From Leclercia adecarboxylata (lineage in GTDB: Bacteria > Pseudomonadota > Gammaproteobacteria > Enterobacterales > Enterobacteriaceae): a DNA stretch of 64,000 nt. A program made the translations under genes and the position numbers. The notes beneath the pieces are model-generated. The model saw nothing but the letters and a program-made list of their open reading frames with translations, was not told the origin of the DNA and did no database searches. The DNA is taken from NCBI GenBank assembly GCA_002360945.1, contig DERO01000004.1, positions 62,001 through 126,000 of the forward strand, in the 5' to 3' direction. This document shows positions 47,836 to 56,307 of the stretch, in pieces; the stretch's first letter is position 1; the number at the start of each line of letters is the position of its first letter.

Positions 47836-49218
47836 ATGATGCAATTAACCATGAAAGATAAAATTGGCTACGGGCTGGGTGATACCGCCTGCGGCTTTGT
47901 CTGGCAGGCGACCATGTTCCTGCTCGCTTACTTCTACACCGATGTGTTTGGCCTCTCCGCGGGCATCATGGGGACGCTGTTTTTAGTCTCCCGCGTGCTG
48001 GATGCGGTCACCGATCCGCTGATGGGGCTGCTGGTGGACCGCACCCGCACCCGTCACGGCCAGTTCCGCCCGTTCCTGCTGTGGGGCGCGATCCCGTTTG
48101 GCATCGTCTGCATGCTGACGTTCTACACCCCGGATTTCTCCGCCAACGGCAAAATTATCTACGCCTGCGTCACCTACATCCTGCTGACCCTGGTCTACAC
48201 CTTCGTCAACGTGCCGTACTGCGCCATGCCGGGGGTGATCACCGCCGATCCGAAAGAGCGTCACGCCCTGCAGTCGTGGCGCTTCTTCCTCGCCGCGGCG
48301 GGATCGCTGGCGATCAGCGGCATTGCCCTGCCGCTGGTGGGGATCATCGGCAGAGGCAACGAACAGCTCGGCTACTTTGGCGCGATGTGCGTGCTGGGGC
48401 TGAGCGGCGTGGTGCTGCTGTATGTCTGCTTCTTCACCACCAAAGAGCGCTACACCTTTGAGGTGCAGCCGGGATCGTCAGTCGCGAAAGATCTCAAGCT
48501 GCTGCTCGGCAACAGCCAGTGGCGGATCATGTGTGCCTTCAAAATGATGGCCACCTGTTCCAACGTGGTGCGCGGCGGGGCGACGCTCTACTTCGTGAAA
48601 TACGTGATGGACCACCCGGAGATGGCGACCCAGTTCCTGCTGTACGGCAGCATCGCCACCATGTTCGGCTCGCTCTGCTCCTCCCGCCTGCTGGGCCGTT
48701 TCGACCGGGTGAAGGCCTTCAAGTGGATTATCGTCATCTACTCCCTGATCAGCCTGCTGATTTTCTTCACCCCGGCCGAACATATGGCCCTGATTTTCGC
48801 CCTTAACATCCTGTTCCTGTTCGTCTTTAACACCACCACGCCGCTGCAGTGGCTGATGGCCTCCGACGTGGTGGATTACGAGGAGAGCCGCAGCGGCCGC
48901 CGTCTGGACGGGCTGGTGTTCTCGACCTACCTGTTCAGCCTGAAGATTGGCCTGGCGATTGGTGGCGCGGTGGTGGGCTGGATCCTGGCGTACGTCAACT
49001 ACTCCGCCAGTAACAGCGTCCAGCCGGTTGAGGTGTTAACCACCATCAAAATTCTGTTCTGCGTGGTGCCGGTGGTGCTCTACGTGGGCATGTTTACCAT
49101 GCTGTCGTTCTATAAGCTCTCGGATGCGCGTGTAGAAGCTATCAGTCAGCAGCTGCTCAAGCACCGTGCGGCACAGGGCGAAGCCATCCCTGAAGCGGCA
49201 ACGGCGGCATCTCATTAA
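47836..49218 (+). CDS. yagG: YagG-type GPH-family xyloside/pentoside symporter
   Basis: A 460-residue, 12-helix MFS-like transporter of the glycoside-pentoside-hexuronide:cation symporter family (related to MelB and XylP). The family start KDKIGYGLGDTACGF and the cytoplasmic motif DAVTDPLMGLLVDRTRTRHGQFRP (split DAVTDPLMGLLVD and RTRTRHGQFRP) are intact. It probably imports xylobiose or other xylosides for the adjacent YagH xylosidase, 12 bases downstream. Confidence 0.94.
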   Translation: MMQLTMKDKIGYGLGDTACGFVWQATMFLLAYFYTDVFGLSAGIMGTLFLVSRVLDAVTDPLMGLLVDRTRTRHGQFRPFLLWGAIPFGIVCMLTFYTPDFSANGKIIYACVTYILLTLVYTFVNVPYCAMPGVITADPKERHALQSWRFFLAAAGSLAISGIALPLVGIIGRGNEQLGYFGAMCVLGLSGVVLLYVCFFTTKERYTFEVQPGSSVAKDLKLLLGNSQWRIMCAFKMMATCSNVVRGGATLYFVKYVMDHPEMATQFLLYGSIATMFGSLCSSRLLGRFDRVKAFKWIIVIYSLISLLIFFTPAEHMALIFALNILFLFVFNTTTPLQWLMASDVVDYEESRSGRRLDGLVFSTYLFSLKIGLAIGGAVVGWILAYVNYSASNSVQPVEVLTTIKILFCVVPVVLYVGMFTMLSFYKLSDARVEAISQQLLKHRAAQGEAIPEAATAASH

Positions 49219-49230
49219 GGAGGAGGCACT

Positions 49231-50844
49231 ATGTACACCATTACCAACCCGATTCTGACCGGCTTCAACCCGGACCCGTCGATGTGCCGTCAGGGCGAGG
49301 ACTACTACATCGCCACCTCGACCTTTGAGTGGTTCCCGGGCGTGCGTATCTACCACTCCCGCGATCTGAAAAACTGGCGGCTGGTGAGCACCCCGCTGGA
49401 TCGCGTGTCGATGCTGGATATGAAGGGCAACCCGGATTCCGGCGGCATCTGGGCCCCGTGTCTGAGCTACGCCGACGGGCAGTTCTGGCTGCTTTATACC
49501 GATGTGAAAATTGTCGATTCGCCGTGGAAAAATGGGCGCAACTTCCTGGTGACGGCCCCCTCCATCGAGGGCCCGTGGAGTGAGCCGATCCCGATGGGTA
49601 ACGGCGGGTTTGATCCCTCCCTGTTCCACGACGACGATGGCCGCAAATACTATCTCTATCGCCCGTGGGGGCCACGGCATCACAGCAATCCGCATAACAC
49701 CATCGTGATGCAGGAATTTGATCCGCAGACCCGCACCCTGTCGCCGGAGCGTAAAACCCTCTTCACCGGCACGCCGCTGTGCTACACCGAAGGGGCACAC
49801 ATTTACCGCAAAGACGGCTGGTACTATTTAATGGTCGCCGAAGGGGGCACCAGCTACGAACACGCGGTAGTGGTGCTGCGCGCAAAAACACTGGACGGCC
49901 CGTATGAGCTGCACCCGGAAGTGACGATGATGACCAGCTGGCATCTGCCGGAGAACCCGCTGCAAAAAAGCGGCCACGGCTCGCTGCTCCAGACCCACAC
50001 CGGGGAGTGGTACATGGCCTGGCTCACCAGCCGCCCGCAGCGTCTGCCGGGCATTCCGCTACTGGCGTCCGGCGGGCGCGGATACTGCTCGCTGGGACGT
50101 GAAACGGGCATCGCGCGTATCGAATGGCGCGACGGCTGGCCATACGTGGAAGGGGGCAAACACGCCCAGCTGAAGGTGGCAGGGCCGCAGATGACGGAAA
50201 GTCACGTGGTGGACCTGGCCAGCTGGCGGGATGATTTCGACGGCGAGCGCCTCGACCCCGAGCTGCAGACCCTGCGCATTCCGTTCGACGATAGCCTCGG
50301 CTCCCTGCGCGTTCGTCCGGGCTTTTTACGCCTGTACGGCAACGACTCCCTCAACTCGACCTTCACCCAGTCCACCGTGGCGCGCCGCTGGCAGCACTTC
50401 ACCTTCCGCGCGGAAACGCGGATGGCGTTCGCCCCGCGTCACTTCCAGCAGAGCGCGGGCCTGACCTGCTACTACAACAGTAAAAACTGGAGCTACTGCT
50501 TTGTCGATTACGAGGAGGGGAAGGGCAGAACCATCAAGGTGATCCAGCTTGATCACAACGTGCCGTCGTGGCCGCTGCACGAGCAGCCCATCCCGGTGCC
50601 GGAGAGCGCCGAGAGCATCTGGCTGCGCGTTGACGTGGATAAACTGGTCTACCGCTACAGCTACTCCTTTGACGGTGAGACGTGGGAGACCGTGCCGGTC
50701 ACGTACGAGGCGTGGAAACTGTCGGATGACTATATCGGCGGGCGCGGCTTCTTTACCGGCGCCTTTGTGGGGCTGCACTGCGAGGACATCAGCGGTGACG
50801 GCTGCCACGCCGACTTCGACTATTTCACTTACGAGCCGGTATAA
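49231..50844 (+). CDS. yagH: Beta-xylosidase, GH43 family (YagH/XynB)
   Basis: A 537-residue cytoplasmic enzyme without a signal peptide. The five-bladed GH43 propeller has its general base Asp15 in GFNPDPSM and its acid Glu187 in CYTEGAHIY; the pKa-tuning Asp is likely in GGFDPSLFHDD. A C-terminal GH43_C2 beta-sandwich (from about residue 330) completes the active site. It releases xylose from imported xylo-oligosaccharides. GGAGGAGG precedes the ATG. It converges on yagI with a 4-base gap. Confidence 0.95.
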   Translation: MYTITNPILTGFNPDPSMCRQGEDYYIATSTFEWFPGVRIYHSRDLKNWRLVSTPLDRVSMLDMKGNPDSGGIWAPCLSYADGQFWLLYTDVKIVDSPWKNGRNFLVTAPSIEGPWSEPIPMGNGGFDPSLFHDDDGRKYYLYRPWGPRHHSNPHNTIVMQEFDPQTRTLSPERKTLFTGTPLCYTEGAHIYRKDGWYYLMVAEGGTSYEHAVVVLRAKTLDGPYELHPEVTMMTSWHLPENPLQKSGHGSLLQTHTGEWYMAWLTSRPQRLPGIPLLASGGRGYCSLGRETGIARIEWRDGWPYVEGGKHAQLKVAGPQMTESHVVDLASWRDDFDGERLDPELQTLRIPFDDSLGSLRVRPGFLRLYGNDSLNSTFTQSTVARRWQHFTFRAETRMAFAPRHFQQSAGLTCYYNSKNWSYCFVDYEEGKGRTIKVIQLDHNVPSWPLHEQPIPVPESAESIWLRVDVDKLVYRYSYSFDGETWETVPVTYEAWKLSDDYIGGRGFFTGAFVGLHCEDISGDGCHADFDYFTYEPV

Positions 50845-50848
50845 CGGC

Positions 50849-51607
50849 TCAGGCCGGGTAGCCCAGGGCGCGTGAGAGCTGGCGCCCGGCCTCCTGCAGC
50901 TGCTCGCGGAAGTGGGTCAGCTCCTCATCGCTGACGCGGGACGTCAAAGTCGACAGGCTCAGGGCGGCGATAACGCGGGATTCGTGGTTACGCACCGGAA
51001 CCGACACGCAGCGCACTCCCTGCTCGTTCTCTTCGCTGTCGAGGGCATAACCCTGCTCGCGGGTTTGCGCCAGCGCGGCCAGCAGCGCTTCGCGGGAGGC
51101 CAGGGTCGCGGGAGTAAAGGTGGTGTACTGATAACCGTCGAGCAGGGTGTTCAGCTCGGCATCATTCAGCCAGGCGATCAGCACCTTGCCGATGGCGGTG
51201 GCATGCACCGGCAGGCGACGGCCAATGCGCGAGTAGGCGATGGCCGCCAGCTTGCCTTCAATCTTCTCGATATAAACCCCTTCGCGCCCGTCCAGAATGC
51301 CCAGATGGGTGGTCTGCCCGGTGCGCTCCGACAGCTCCGTCAGCCAGTGCTTGGCTTTCTGGCGAATATCCATGGTGCTCACCACAAAGTGACCGCGCTC
51401 GACCAGCTTCATGCCCGGACGATATTTACCGTTCTCCGGATTCTGATCGATATAGCCGTGCAGCTGCAGGGTTTTGAGCAGCGAGTGGAGGGTGCTCTTG
51501 CTCAGGCCCATCTGTTTACTGATGTCGGTGATTTTGAGTTCCGTCGCCTGTTCGTTAAACAGATCGAGGATCTGCAAGGCACGTTCAACAGATTGAATAA
51601 TAGGCAT
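50849..51607 (-). CDS. yagI: IclR-family regulator YagI (XynR)
   Basis: A 252-residue protein, the E. coli YagI length. N-terminal winged HTH (MGLSKSTLHSLLKTL) followed by the IclR effector domain (GVYIEKIEGKLAAIAYSRIGRRLPVHATAIGK, split GVYIEKIEGK and RLPVHATAIGK). The E. coli protein is a xylonate-responsive repressor of the yag genes. Here it is transcribed toward the genes it presumably controls; the candidate operator lies at 44677. Confidence 0.94.
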   Translation of the reverse strand: MPIIQSVERALQILDLFNEQATELKITDISKQMGLSKSTLHSLLKTLQLHGYIDQNPENGKYRPGMKLVERGHFVVSTMDIRQKAKHWLTELSERTGQTTHLGILDGREGVYIEKIEGKLAAIAYSRIGRRLPVHATAIGKVLIAWLNDAELNTLLDGYQYTTFTPATLASREALLAALAQTREQGYALDSEENEQGVRCVSVPVRNHESRVIAALSLSTLTSRVSDEELTHFREQLQEAGRQLSRALGYPA

Positions 51608-51779
51608 AAGATCGGCACATCCGCGCAGGAATTAAGGCCAAAACGTACCCTGTTTACGCTGAAAAATCAATCGACCCGGCAGGCGCAGGCCTCGGCCGAT
51701 CTCAATATCGGCATTGGCAATCGTTCTGGGGAAATTTGACTTAAGTCATATCTGATGCTTATGGATCTTAATTAAAAAG

Positions 51780-51794
51780 ATAGGCTGCGCCTAT
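51780..51794. promoter_or_regulatory. Perfect palindrome upstream of the unknown Cys-rich gene
   Basis: ATAGGC-TGC-GCCTAT sits 82 bp before the inferred start at 51876, in AT-rich DNA between divergent yagI and that gene. Probably an operator; no factor recognised. Confidence 0.4.
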
Positions 51795-51875
51795 TACTCA
51801 CATTTTCATTGTTCTTTTACACTCATTAACCGTATGGCTTTCCGCATTTTTCAGGCTCGTTTAAAAGGTATTTTG

Positions 51876-52235
51876 ATGACTGCTTCTAAAACTTGGGTTT
51901 CTTTAGGCACCATTGCCAGTCCGGCCACCGGGACGTTATTTTCAAAAATTCTCACTCAGCATAATCATAAATATATTCTGTGGTATAACGGCGAGCAGCT
52001 TTTCAAACCCGGCGATCGGATAAAAGTTATTTATAATCGTTTATTTATTAACGACGAGCCCTGCGATATTAATATCCTGCAAATCGACAAATACAGCCAT
52101 ACCCTGTGGCGCGTGATGCACAAGATGTCCAGCTGCCCCGGCCATCGCGAGCCGGAGAGCGAGACGTGTGATGCCCCGACAAAATGCATTTTTAAAAAGT
52201 GCCCCTACGGTAAGGTGCGGGTGAGGGCAAATTAA
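51876..52235 (+). CDS. Unknown 119-residue protein with a Cys-rich tail
   Basis: Not recognised. The start at 51876 has AAAGGT upstream; an ATG at 51834 would add 14 residues but lacks a ribosome binding site. The first 90 residues look beta-rich (KYILWYNGEQLFKPGDRIKVIYNRLF). The tail has four spaced cysteines in CPGHREPESETC and CIFKKC, with a nearby His, which could bind a metal. The DNA is AT-rich at the 5' end, unlike the flanking genes, which suggests transfer or a fast-evolving gene. It sits alone between yagI and argI. Confidence 0.6.
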   Translation: MTASKTWVSLGTIASPATGTLFSKILTQHNHKYILWYNGEQLFKPGDRIKVIYNRLFINDEPCDINILQIDKYSHTLWRVMHKMSSCPGHREPESETCDAPTKCIFKKCPYGKVRVRAN

Positions 52236-52264
52236 TAATATCCAGACGGATAATATAAAGAGCA

Positions 52265-52290
52265 GGAGGGCGATAACCCTCCCGTTATTT
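52265..52290. terminator. Bidirectional terminator between the unknown gene and argI
   Basis: GGAGGG/CCCTCC around CGATAA; T-rich on the plus side (CGTTATTTT) and weakly so on the minus side. It lies between convergent genes. Confidence 0.7.
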
Positions 52291-52302
52291 TAGAAGCAGG
52301 TA

Positions 52303-53307
52303 TTATTCACCCAGAGTCGCGACCATTACCGCTTTAATGGTGTGCATGCGGTTTTCTGCCTGATCAAATACCACGCTCGCCGCCGACTCAAATACCTCGT
52401 CCGTCACTTCCATCCCACCGTGCAGATCGAACTCCTTCGCCATCTGCTTGCCCAGGGTGGTCTGATCGTCGTGGAACGCCGGCAGACAGTGCAGGAACTT
52501 CACGTTCGGGTTACCGGTCAGCGCCATCATCTGGCTGTTCACCTGATAGCCACGCAGCAGCGCGATCCGCTCCGCCCACTTCTCTTTGGCTTCGCCCATC
52601 GACACCCACACGTCGGTATAGATAAAGTCTGCGCCCTTCACGCCCGCCGCCACATCTTCGGTGAGGGTGATCTTGCCGCCGTTCTTCTCTGCCAGCGCGC
52701 TGCACTCCGCCACCAGGCTCTCTTCCGGCCAGCAGGCTTTCGGGGCCACCAGACGCAGATCCAGCCCGGTGAGCGCCGCCGCTTCCAGCATGGAGTTACC
52801 CATGTTGTTACGCGCATCGCCGGTATAGACCAGCACCATCTCGTTGAAGGCCTTGCCCGGGAGATGCTCCTGCATGGTGAGCAGGTCCGCCAGCAGCTGG
52901 GTCGGGTGGAACTCGTTGGTCAGCCCGTTCCACACCGGTACGCCGGCAAATTCCGCCAGGGTTTCGACCACTTCCTGGCCATGGCCGCGATACTGAATGC
53001 CATCGTACATCCGGCCCAGCACGCGCGCGGTATCCTTAATTGATTCTTTATGCCCAATCTGGCTGCCGCTCGGCCCGAGATACGTGACGCGTGCGCCCTG
53101 GTCAAATGCGGCAACTTCGAAAGAGCATCGTGTGCGGGTTGAGTCTTTTTCGAAGATGAGCGCGATGTTTTTGCCAGTAAGCTTCTGTACTTCAGTCCCT
53201 TTTTTCTTATCGGCTTTCAGCTGTGCCGAGAGGGCAAGCAGGGAGGTGAGCTGTGCGGGAGTAAAATCGAGCAATTTCAGGAAATGTTTTTTATACAGTT
53301 CAGACAT
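52303..53307 (-). CDS. argI: Ornithine carbamoyltransferase
   Basis: The start at 53307 gives 334 residues as in E. coli ArgI. Carbamoyl-phosphate loop STRTR, the HPTQ motif, and the ornithine-binding FLHCLP are all present. It makes citrulline in arginine synthesis. Two ARG boxes upstream provide ArgR control. Its neighbourhood with the yag genes resembles that of argF in E. coli K-12. Confidence 0.97.
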   Translation of the reverse strand: MSELYKKHFLKLLDFTPAQLTSLLALSAQLKADKKKGTEVQKLTGKNIALIFEKDSTRTRCSFEVAAFDQGARVTYLGPSGSQIGHKESIKDTARVLGRMYDGIQYRGHGQEVVETLAEFAGVPVWNGLTNEFHPTQLLADLLTMQEHLPGKAFNEMVLVYTGDARNNMGNSMLEAAALTGLDLRLVAPKACWPEESLVAECSALAEKNGGKITLTEDVAAGVKGADFIYTDVWVSMGEAKEKWAERIALLRGYQVNSQMMALTGNPNVKFLHCLPAFHDDQTTLGKQMAKEFDLHGGMEVTDEVFESAASVVFDQAENRMHTIKAVMVATLGE

Positions 53308-53334
53308 TTTATCCTCACATGGCAAAGGCCACTT

Positions 53335-53373
53335 ATTGAATTAAAATTCACTTTATCTGTATCAATATTCACT
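53335..53373 (-). promoter_or_regulatory. Pair of ARG boxes (ArgR sites)
   Basis: ATTGAATTAAAATTCACT (53335-53352) contains the perfect core TGAATTAAAATTCA. TCTGTATCAATATTCACT (53356-53373) is a slightly degenerate second box. They are separated by 3 bp, the canonical ArgR hexamer spacing. Confidence 0.92.
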
Positions 53374-53471
53374 TGCAACCCCGTTTCACAAATCTTTCTT
53401 ACAAAGGTGGAGGCAAACACATCCGTGTGTGAAAATAGAAGTATCTGCCGCACTTTAAAGAGGAACGAGCC

Positions 53472-53897
53472 ATGGCAAACCCAGAACTGCTGGAAGAACA
53501 GCGCGAAGAGACGCGACTGATTATTGAAGAACTGCTGGAAGACGGCAGCGATCCGGATGCGCTGTACACCATCGAGCACCATTTCTCTGCGGATGATTTC
53601 GAAGCGCTGGAAAAACTGGCGGTTGAGGCGTTCCGTCTGGGTTACGAAGTGACTGAGCCAGAAGAGCTGGAAGTGGAAGAGGGCGACACCGTCATCTGCT
53701 GCGACATCCTGAGCGAAGGCGCGCTGAAGGCCGAGCTGATCGACGCCCAGGTTGAACAGCTGATGGACCTGGCCGAACGTTTTGAAGTGGAATACGACGG
53801 CTGGGGCACCTACTTCGAAGATCCGAACGGCGAAGAGGGTGACGAAGACGACGACGAAGATTTCGTTGATGAAGACGACGACGGCGTGCGTCACTAA
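53472..53897 (+). CDS. rraB: RraB, inhibitor of RNase E
   Basis: A 141-residue acidic cytoplasmic protein (138 in E. coli). It modulates RNase E by binding its C-terminal scaffold. The C-terminus is extremely acidic ([18 protein letters not shown]), as in the family. It is divergent from argI and leads into miaE. Confidence 0.96.
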   Translation: MANPELLEEQREETRLIIEELLEDGSDPDALYTIEHHFSADDFEALEKLAVEAFRLGYEVTEPEELEVEEGDTVICCDILSEGALKAELIDAQVEQLMDLAERFEVEYDGWGTYFEDPNGEEGDEDDDEDFVDEDDDGVRH

Positions 53898-53905
53898 GTG
53901 TTATC

Positions 53906-53925
53906 GCGGCAGCTTCGGCTGCCGC
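53906..53925 (+). terminator. Hairpin between rraB and miaE
   Basis: Perfect 8-bp stem GCGGCAGC/GCTGCCGC with a TTCG tetraloop, no T tract, directly before the miaE AGGAA. It may attenuate rather than end transcription. Confidence 0.5.
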
Positions 53926-53938
53926 TTCAGGAAAAACA

Positions 53939-54697
53939 ATGGATTACCCGCAGATACTCGCCCCTGTTTTAAACTTCCTCCAGTGCCCGACCCCGCAAGC
54001 GTGGATTGATAAAGCCCGCGACCCGGCTAACCTGCCGCTGCTGCTCACCGACCATATGGTGTGCGAACTCAAAGCCGCCCAGACCGCGCTGCTGCTAGTG
54101 CGTAAATACGTCGCCGACGAGAGCGGTGCCGACGCGCTGCTCGAGTGGCTCAAGCCCTACGAAGCTTTTACCTTCCGCGAAGGCCCGGAACCGGACTTTG
54201 TCGCCCTGCATAAGCAGATTGGCAAAAGCGTGATGCCGAAGACCGACGACCCCTGGGGCCAGTCGCTTATCGACAGCATGGTGCTGCTGATCAAAGAGGA
54301 GTTGCACCACTTCTGGCAGGTGCGCGAGGCAATGCTGTCCCGCAACATCCCCTACGTCAAAATCACCGCCAGCCGCTACGCCAAAGGGATGCTGACCGCC
54401 GTGCGCACCCACGAGCCGCTGACGCTGATCGACAAGCTGATCTGCGGTGCCTATATCGAAGCGCGCTCCTGCGAACGCTTCGCCGCGCTGGCACCGTTCC
54501 TCGACGAGGATTTGCAGAAGTTTTATCTGTCGCTGCTGCGCTCTGAGGCGCGGCACTATCAGGACTATCTGACGCTTGCCCAACAGGTCAGCGACAACGA
54601 TATCTCTCCGCGCATACAGCTTTTTGGCGAAATTGAAGCCACACTGATCTCATCACCGGACACTGCGTTTCGCTTCCATAGCGGCGTGCCGGTGTAA
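53939..54697 (+). CDS. miaE: MiaE, tRNA 2-methylthio-N6-isopentenyladenosine-37 hydroxylase
   Basis: A 252-residue non-heme diiron enzyme. Iron-ligand helices are visible: CELKAAQ, EELHHFWQVRE, EARSCERF and SEARHYQDY. It hydroxylates the isopentenyl group of ms2i6A37 in tRNA using O2. Present in Salmonella next to rraB but missing in E. coli, which helps place the organism. Strand and spacing suggest co-transcription with rraB. Confidence 0.95.
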   Translation: MDYPQILAPVLNFLQCPTPQAWIDKARDPANLPLLLTDHMVCELKAAQTALLLVRKYVADESGADALLEWLKPYEAFTFREGPEPDFVALHKQIGKSVMPKTDDPWGQSLIDSMVLLIKEELHHFWQVREAMLSRNIPYVKITASRYAKGMLTAVRTHEPLTLIDKLICGAYIEARSCERFAALAPFLDEDLQKFYLSLLRSEARHYQDYLTLAQQVSDNDISPRIQLFGEIEATLISSPDTAFRFHSGVPV

Positions 54698-54731
54698 ACC
54701 GGCATAGCTAAAGGATCAAGGATGCGTAACG

Positions 54732-55463
54732 ATGAGAAGAGCGTGGACTCGTATAGCAGTGGTAGCGGTTATCTCCGCAGCAGTGGCCTTCTGGGTTTAT
54801 TACGACAAGCAGCGCCTGCAGAACACCCCCGAACATCGACTTGATACCGTCCTGAACGCCATGCCCTCCTGGCAGGTGCTGAAGGAGCAGGACCCCCGCT
54901 TTGTGACACGCATCCGCGAGCAGATCCTCACCATGCACAAAGCGGGGGAGTCTGAGCAGGAGATCATCGACGTGGTCCAGCCGCAGATCCTCGAGCTGCA
55001 GATGTCGCGCCTGCAATATGCTCCCGACGCGAATGCGGTGGCCTGGATGACAATCAACATGGAGCAGACCGCCGCCATTCAGAAGGTGAGTGACGATGCC
55101 TGCTTCCGCTTCTTATTTCCTGCCGTGAAGGGCGGCGTCAACCCGATGCGGGTGCTGGATAAAGAGATGATGCAGCGCCGCCTGCAGGCCGACGCCGACA
55201 TGATGCGCACGGGCTGGGGTAGAGATCGCCATACCGTGACCCCGGAGGAACATGCCGCCGCCGTGGAAGATGTGCGGCCGGTTATGCAGGCCTTGTCCAG
55301 CAAGTACGGTAAGGATATACAGCTGCTGGTGATGCCGGAGAACGCGGTGGGCAAAGAGAAGCTCACCTGCGAGATGGTGCAGGCGATGTGGGGGAAGGTG
55401 CTGACACTGCCGGAGCAGAAGGCGGCGAGGGTGATTCGGATGGCAGTGACCGAGCAGGATTGA
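54732..55463 (+). CDS. Unknown membrane-anchored periplasmic protein
   Basis: Not recognised. A 243-residue protein with an N-terminal membrane anchor (about residues 7-23, RIAVVAVISAAVAFWVYY) and a soluble, helical, charged remainder. Residues 44-85 read like coiled helices (VLKEQDPRFVTRIREQILTM). Two cysteines (near residues 122 and 214) could form a disulfide in the periplasm. It starts 34 bases after miaE with AAGGA upstream, so it may share its transcript. No catalytic motif is seen. Confidence 0.75.
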   Translation: MRRAWTRIAVVAVISAAVAFWVYYDKQRLQNTPEHRLDTVLNAMPSWQVLKEQDPRFVTRIREQILTMHKAGESEQEIIDVVQPQILELQMSRLQYAPDANAVAWMTINMEQTAAIQKVSDDACFRFLFPAVKGGVNPMRVLDKEMMQRRLQADADMMRTGWGRDRHTVTPEEHAAAVEDVRPVMQALSSKYGKDIQLLVMPENAVGKEKLTCEMVQAMWGKVLTLPEQKAARVIRMAVTEQD

Positions 55464-55511
55464 GAGGGCGCTGGTTTTTTGGGCACTTAGCGCGGTTTAG
55501 CGCGTCGCCGC

Positions 55512-55539
55512 TTGCATGGCGGCGCGCGACAGGTATAAT
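55512..55539 (+). promoter_or_regulatory. leuX promoter
   Basis: TTGCAT (55512-55517), 16-base spacer, TATAAT (55534-55539), then a start about 20 bases before the tRNA. Confidence 0.75.
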
Positions 55540-55566
55540 CCACAACGTTTCCGCATCCCCTTCAGT

Positions 55567-55651
55567 GCCGAAGTGGCGAAATCGGTAGACGCAGTTGATT
55601 CAAAATCAACCGTAGAAATACGTGCCGGTTCGAGTCCGGCCTTCGGCACCA
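55567..55651 (+). tRNA. leuX: tRNA-Leu(CAA)
   Basis: An 85-nt class II tRNA. Acceptor stem GCCGAAG pairs with CTTCGGC, discriminator A, encoded CCA (55649-55651). The anticodon stem GTTGA/TCAAC encloses loop TTCAAAA with anticodon CAA at 55601-55603. A variable arm and a T-loop GGTTCGAGTCC follow. leuX is a common island integration site in enterobacteria. The island-like DNA starts just after it. Confidence 0.97.
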
Positions 55652-55667
55652 AAAGATGCAAAAATTA

Positions 55668-55691
55668 AGTCGCTTAAGGGCGGCTTTTTTT
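55668..55691 (+). terminator. leuX terminator
   Basis: AGTCGC/GCGGCT (one G-T pair) around TTAAGG, followed by seven T. Confidence 0.8.
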
Positions 55692-56307
55692 GTGTCTGGA
55701 ATTTGTGCTACATAAAGCTTTTCATGCTTTTATATTTAGGGTCGATAATGTTGGGCATTGTGCGAGCTAAATCGACGCGCTTAACTGGACAACAAACTTG
55801 TTGAGCTCTTACTATCATACTAAGTATGCCCTCTTAGGATAATACCCTTTGAAAAGCATATATACTGAACATTCTTTCCTCGCCACGATAATACTCTTCA
55901 AGAAATTATGATTTATATAGCTAGCCGAAATAGCTATTATGAGCCTGAAATTTGTTGCAACTGTTGCGTAGGAAGGAACTCGTATCAGTTTATAGATATT
56001 TTTCACGTTGCTCACTCGAATAAGCATTATAAATAAGGAAAAGAGTAGAGCGTAAAACCTAATTTTTGAAACTCAATCGAAAAAATATAATGCATTTTTC
56101 GAGGGGTTTATGAGCGAAGTGGGTTTACAAAATGGTTTTTTATTTGAAAAGAATATTGAGTAAATCAAGGGATATCATAGGCAGTTGGTTGGTTGATTAA
56201 AATCGTTAACGGCCCATGCATCCCTGAATATACTATCACTAGAACAAAATCGATCTATGAATGAAATGCCGAAATATTAAATAAAAGTGAAGTGGTTAAG
56301 TATATAA
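55692..56307. other. AT-rich gap after leuX without a convincing gene
   Basis: About 616 bp of markedly AT-rich DNA. The longest frame (minus, 55815-56027, 70 codons) has no ribosome binding site or recognisable domain. No integrase, IS end or repeat of the leuX 3' end is seen. It probably marks the start of the acquired island or the remains of an integration module. Confidence 0.5.

Noticed and set aside
55625..55651. Search for a direct repeat of the leuX 3' end as the distal attachment site
   Set aside because: No second copy was found between 55700 and 64000; the island likely extends beyond the window.
55815..56027. 70-codon minus-strand frame after leuX
   Set aside because: No ribosome binding site, no domain, AT-rich chance frame.
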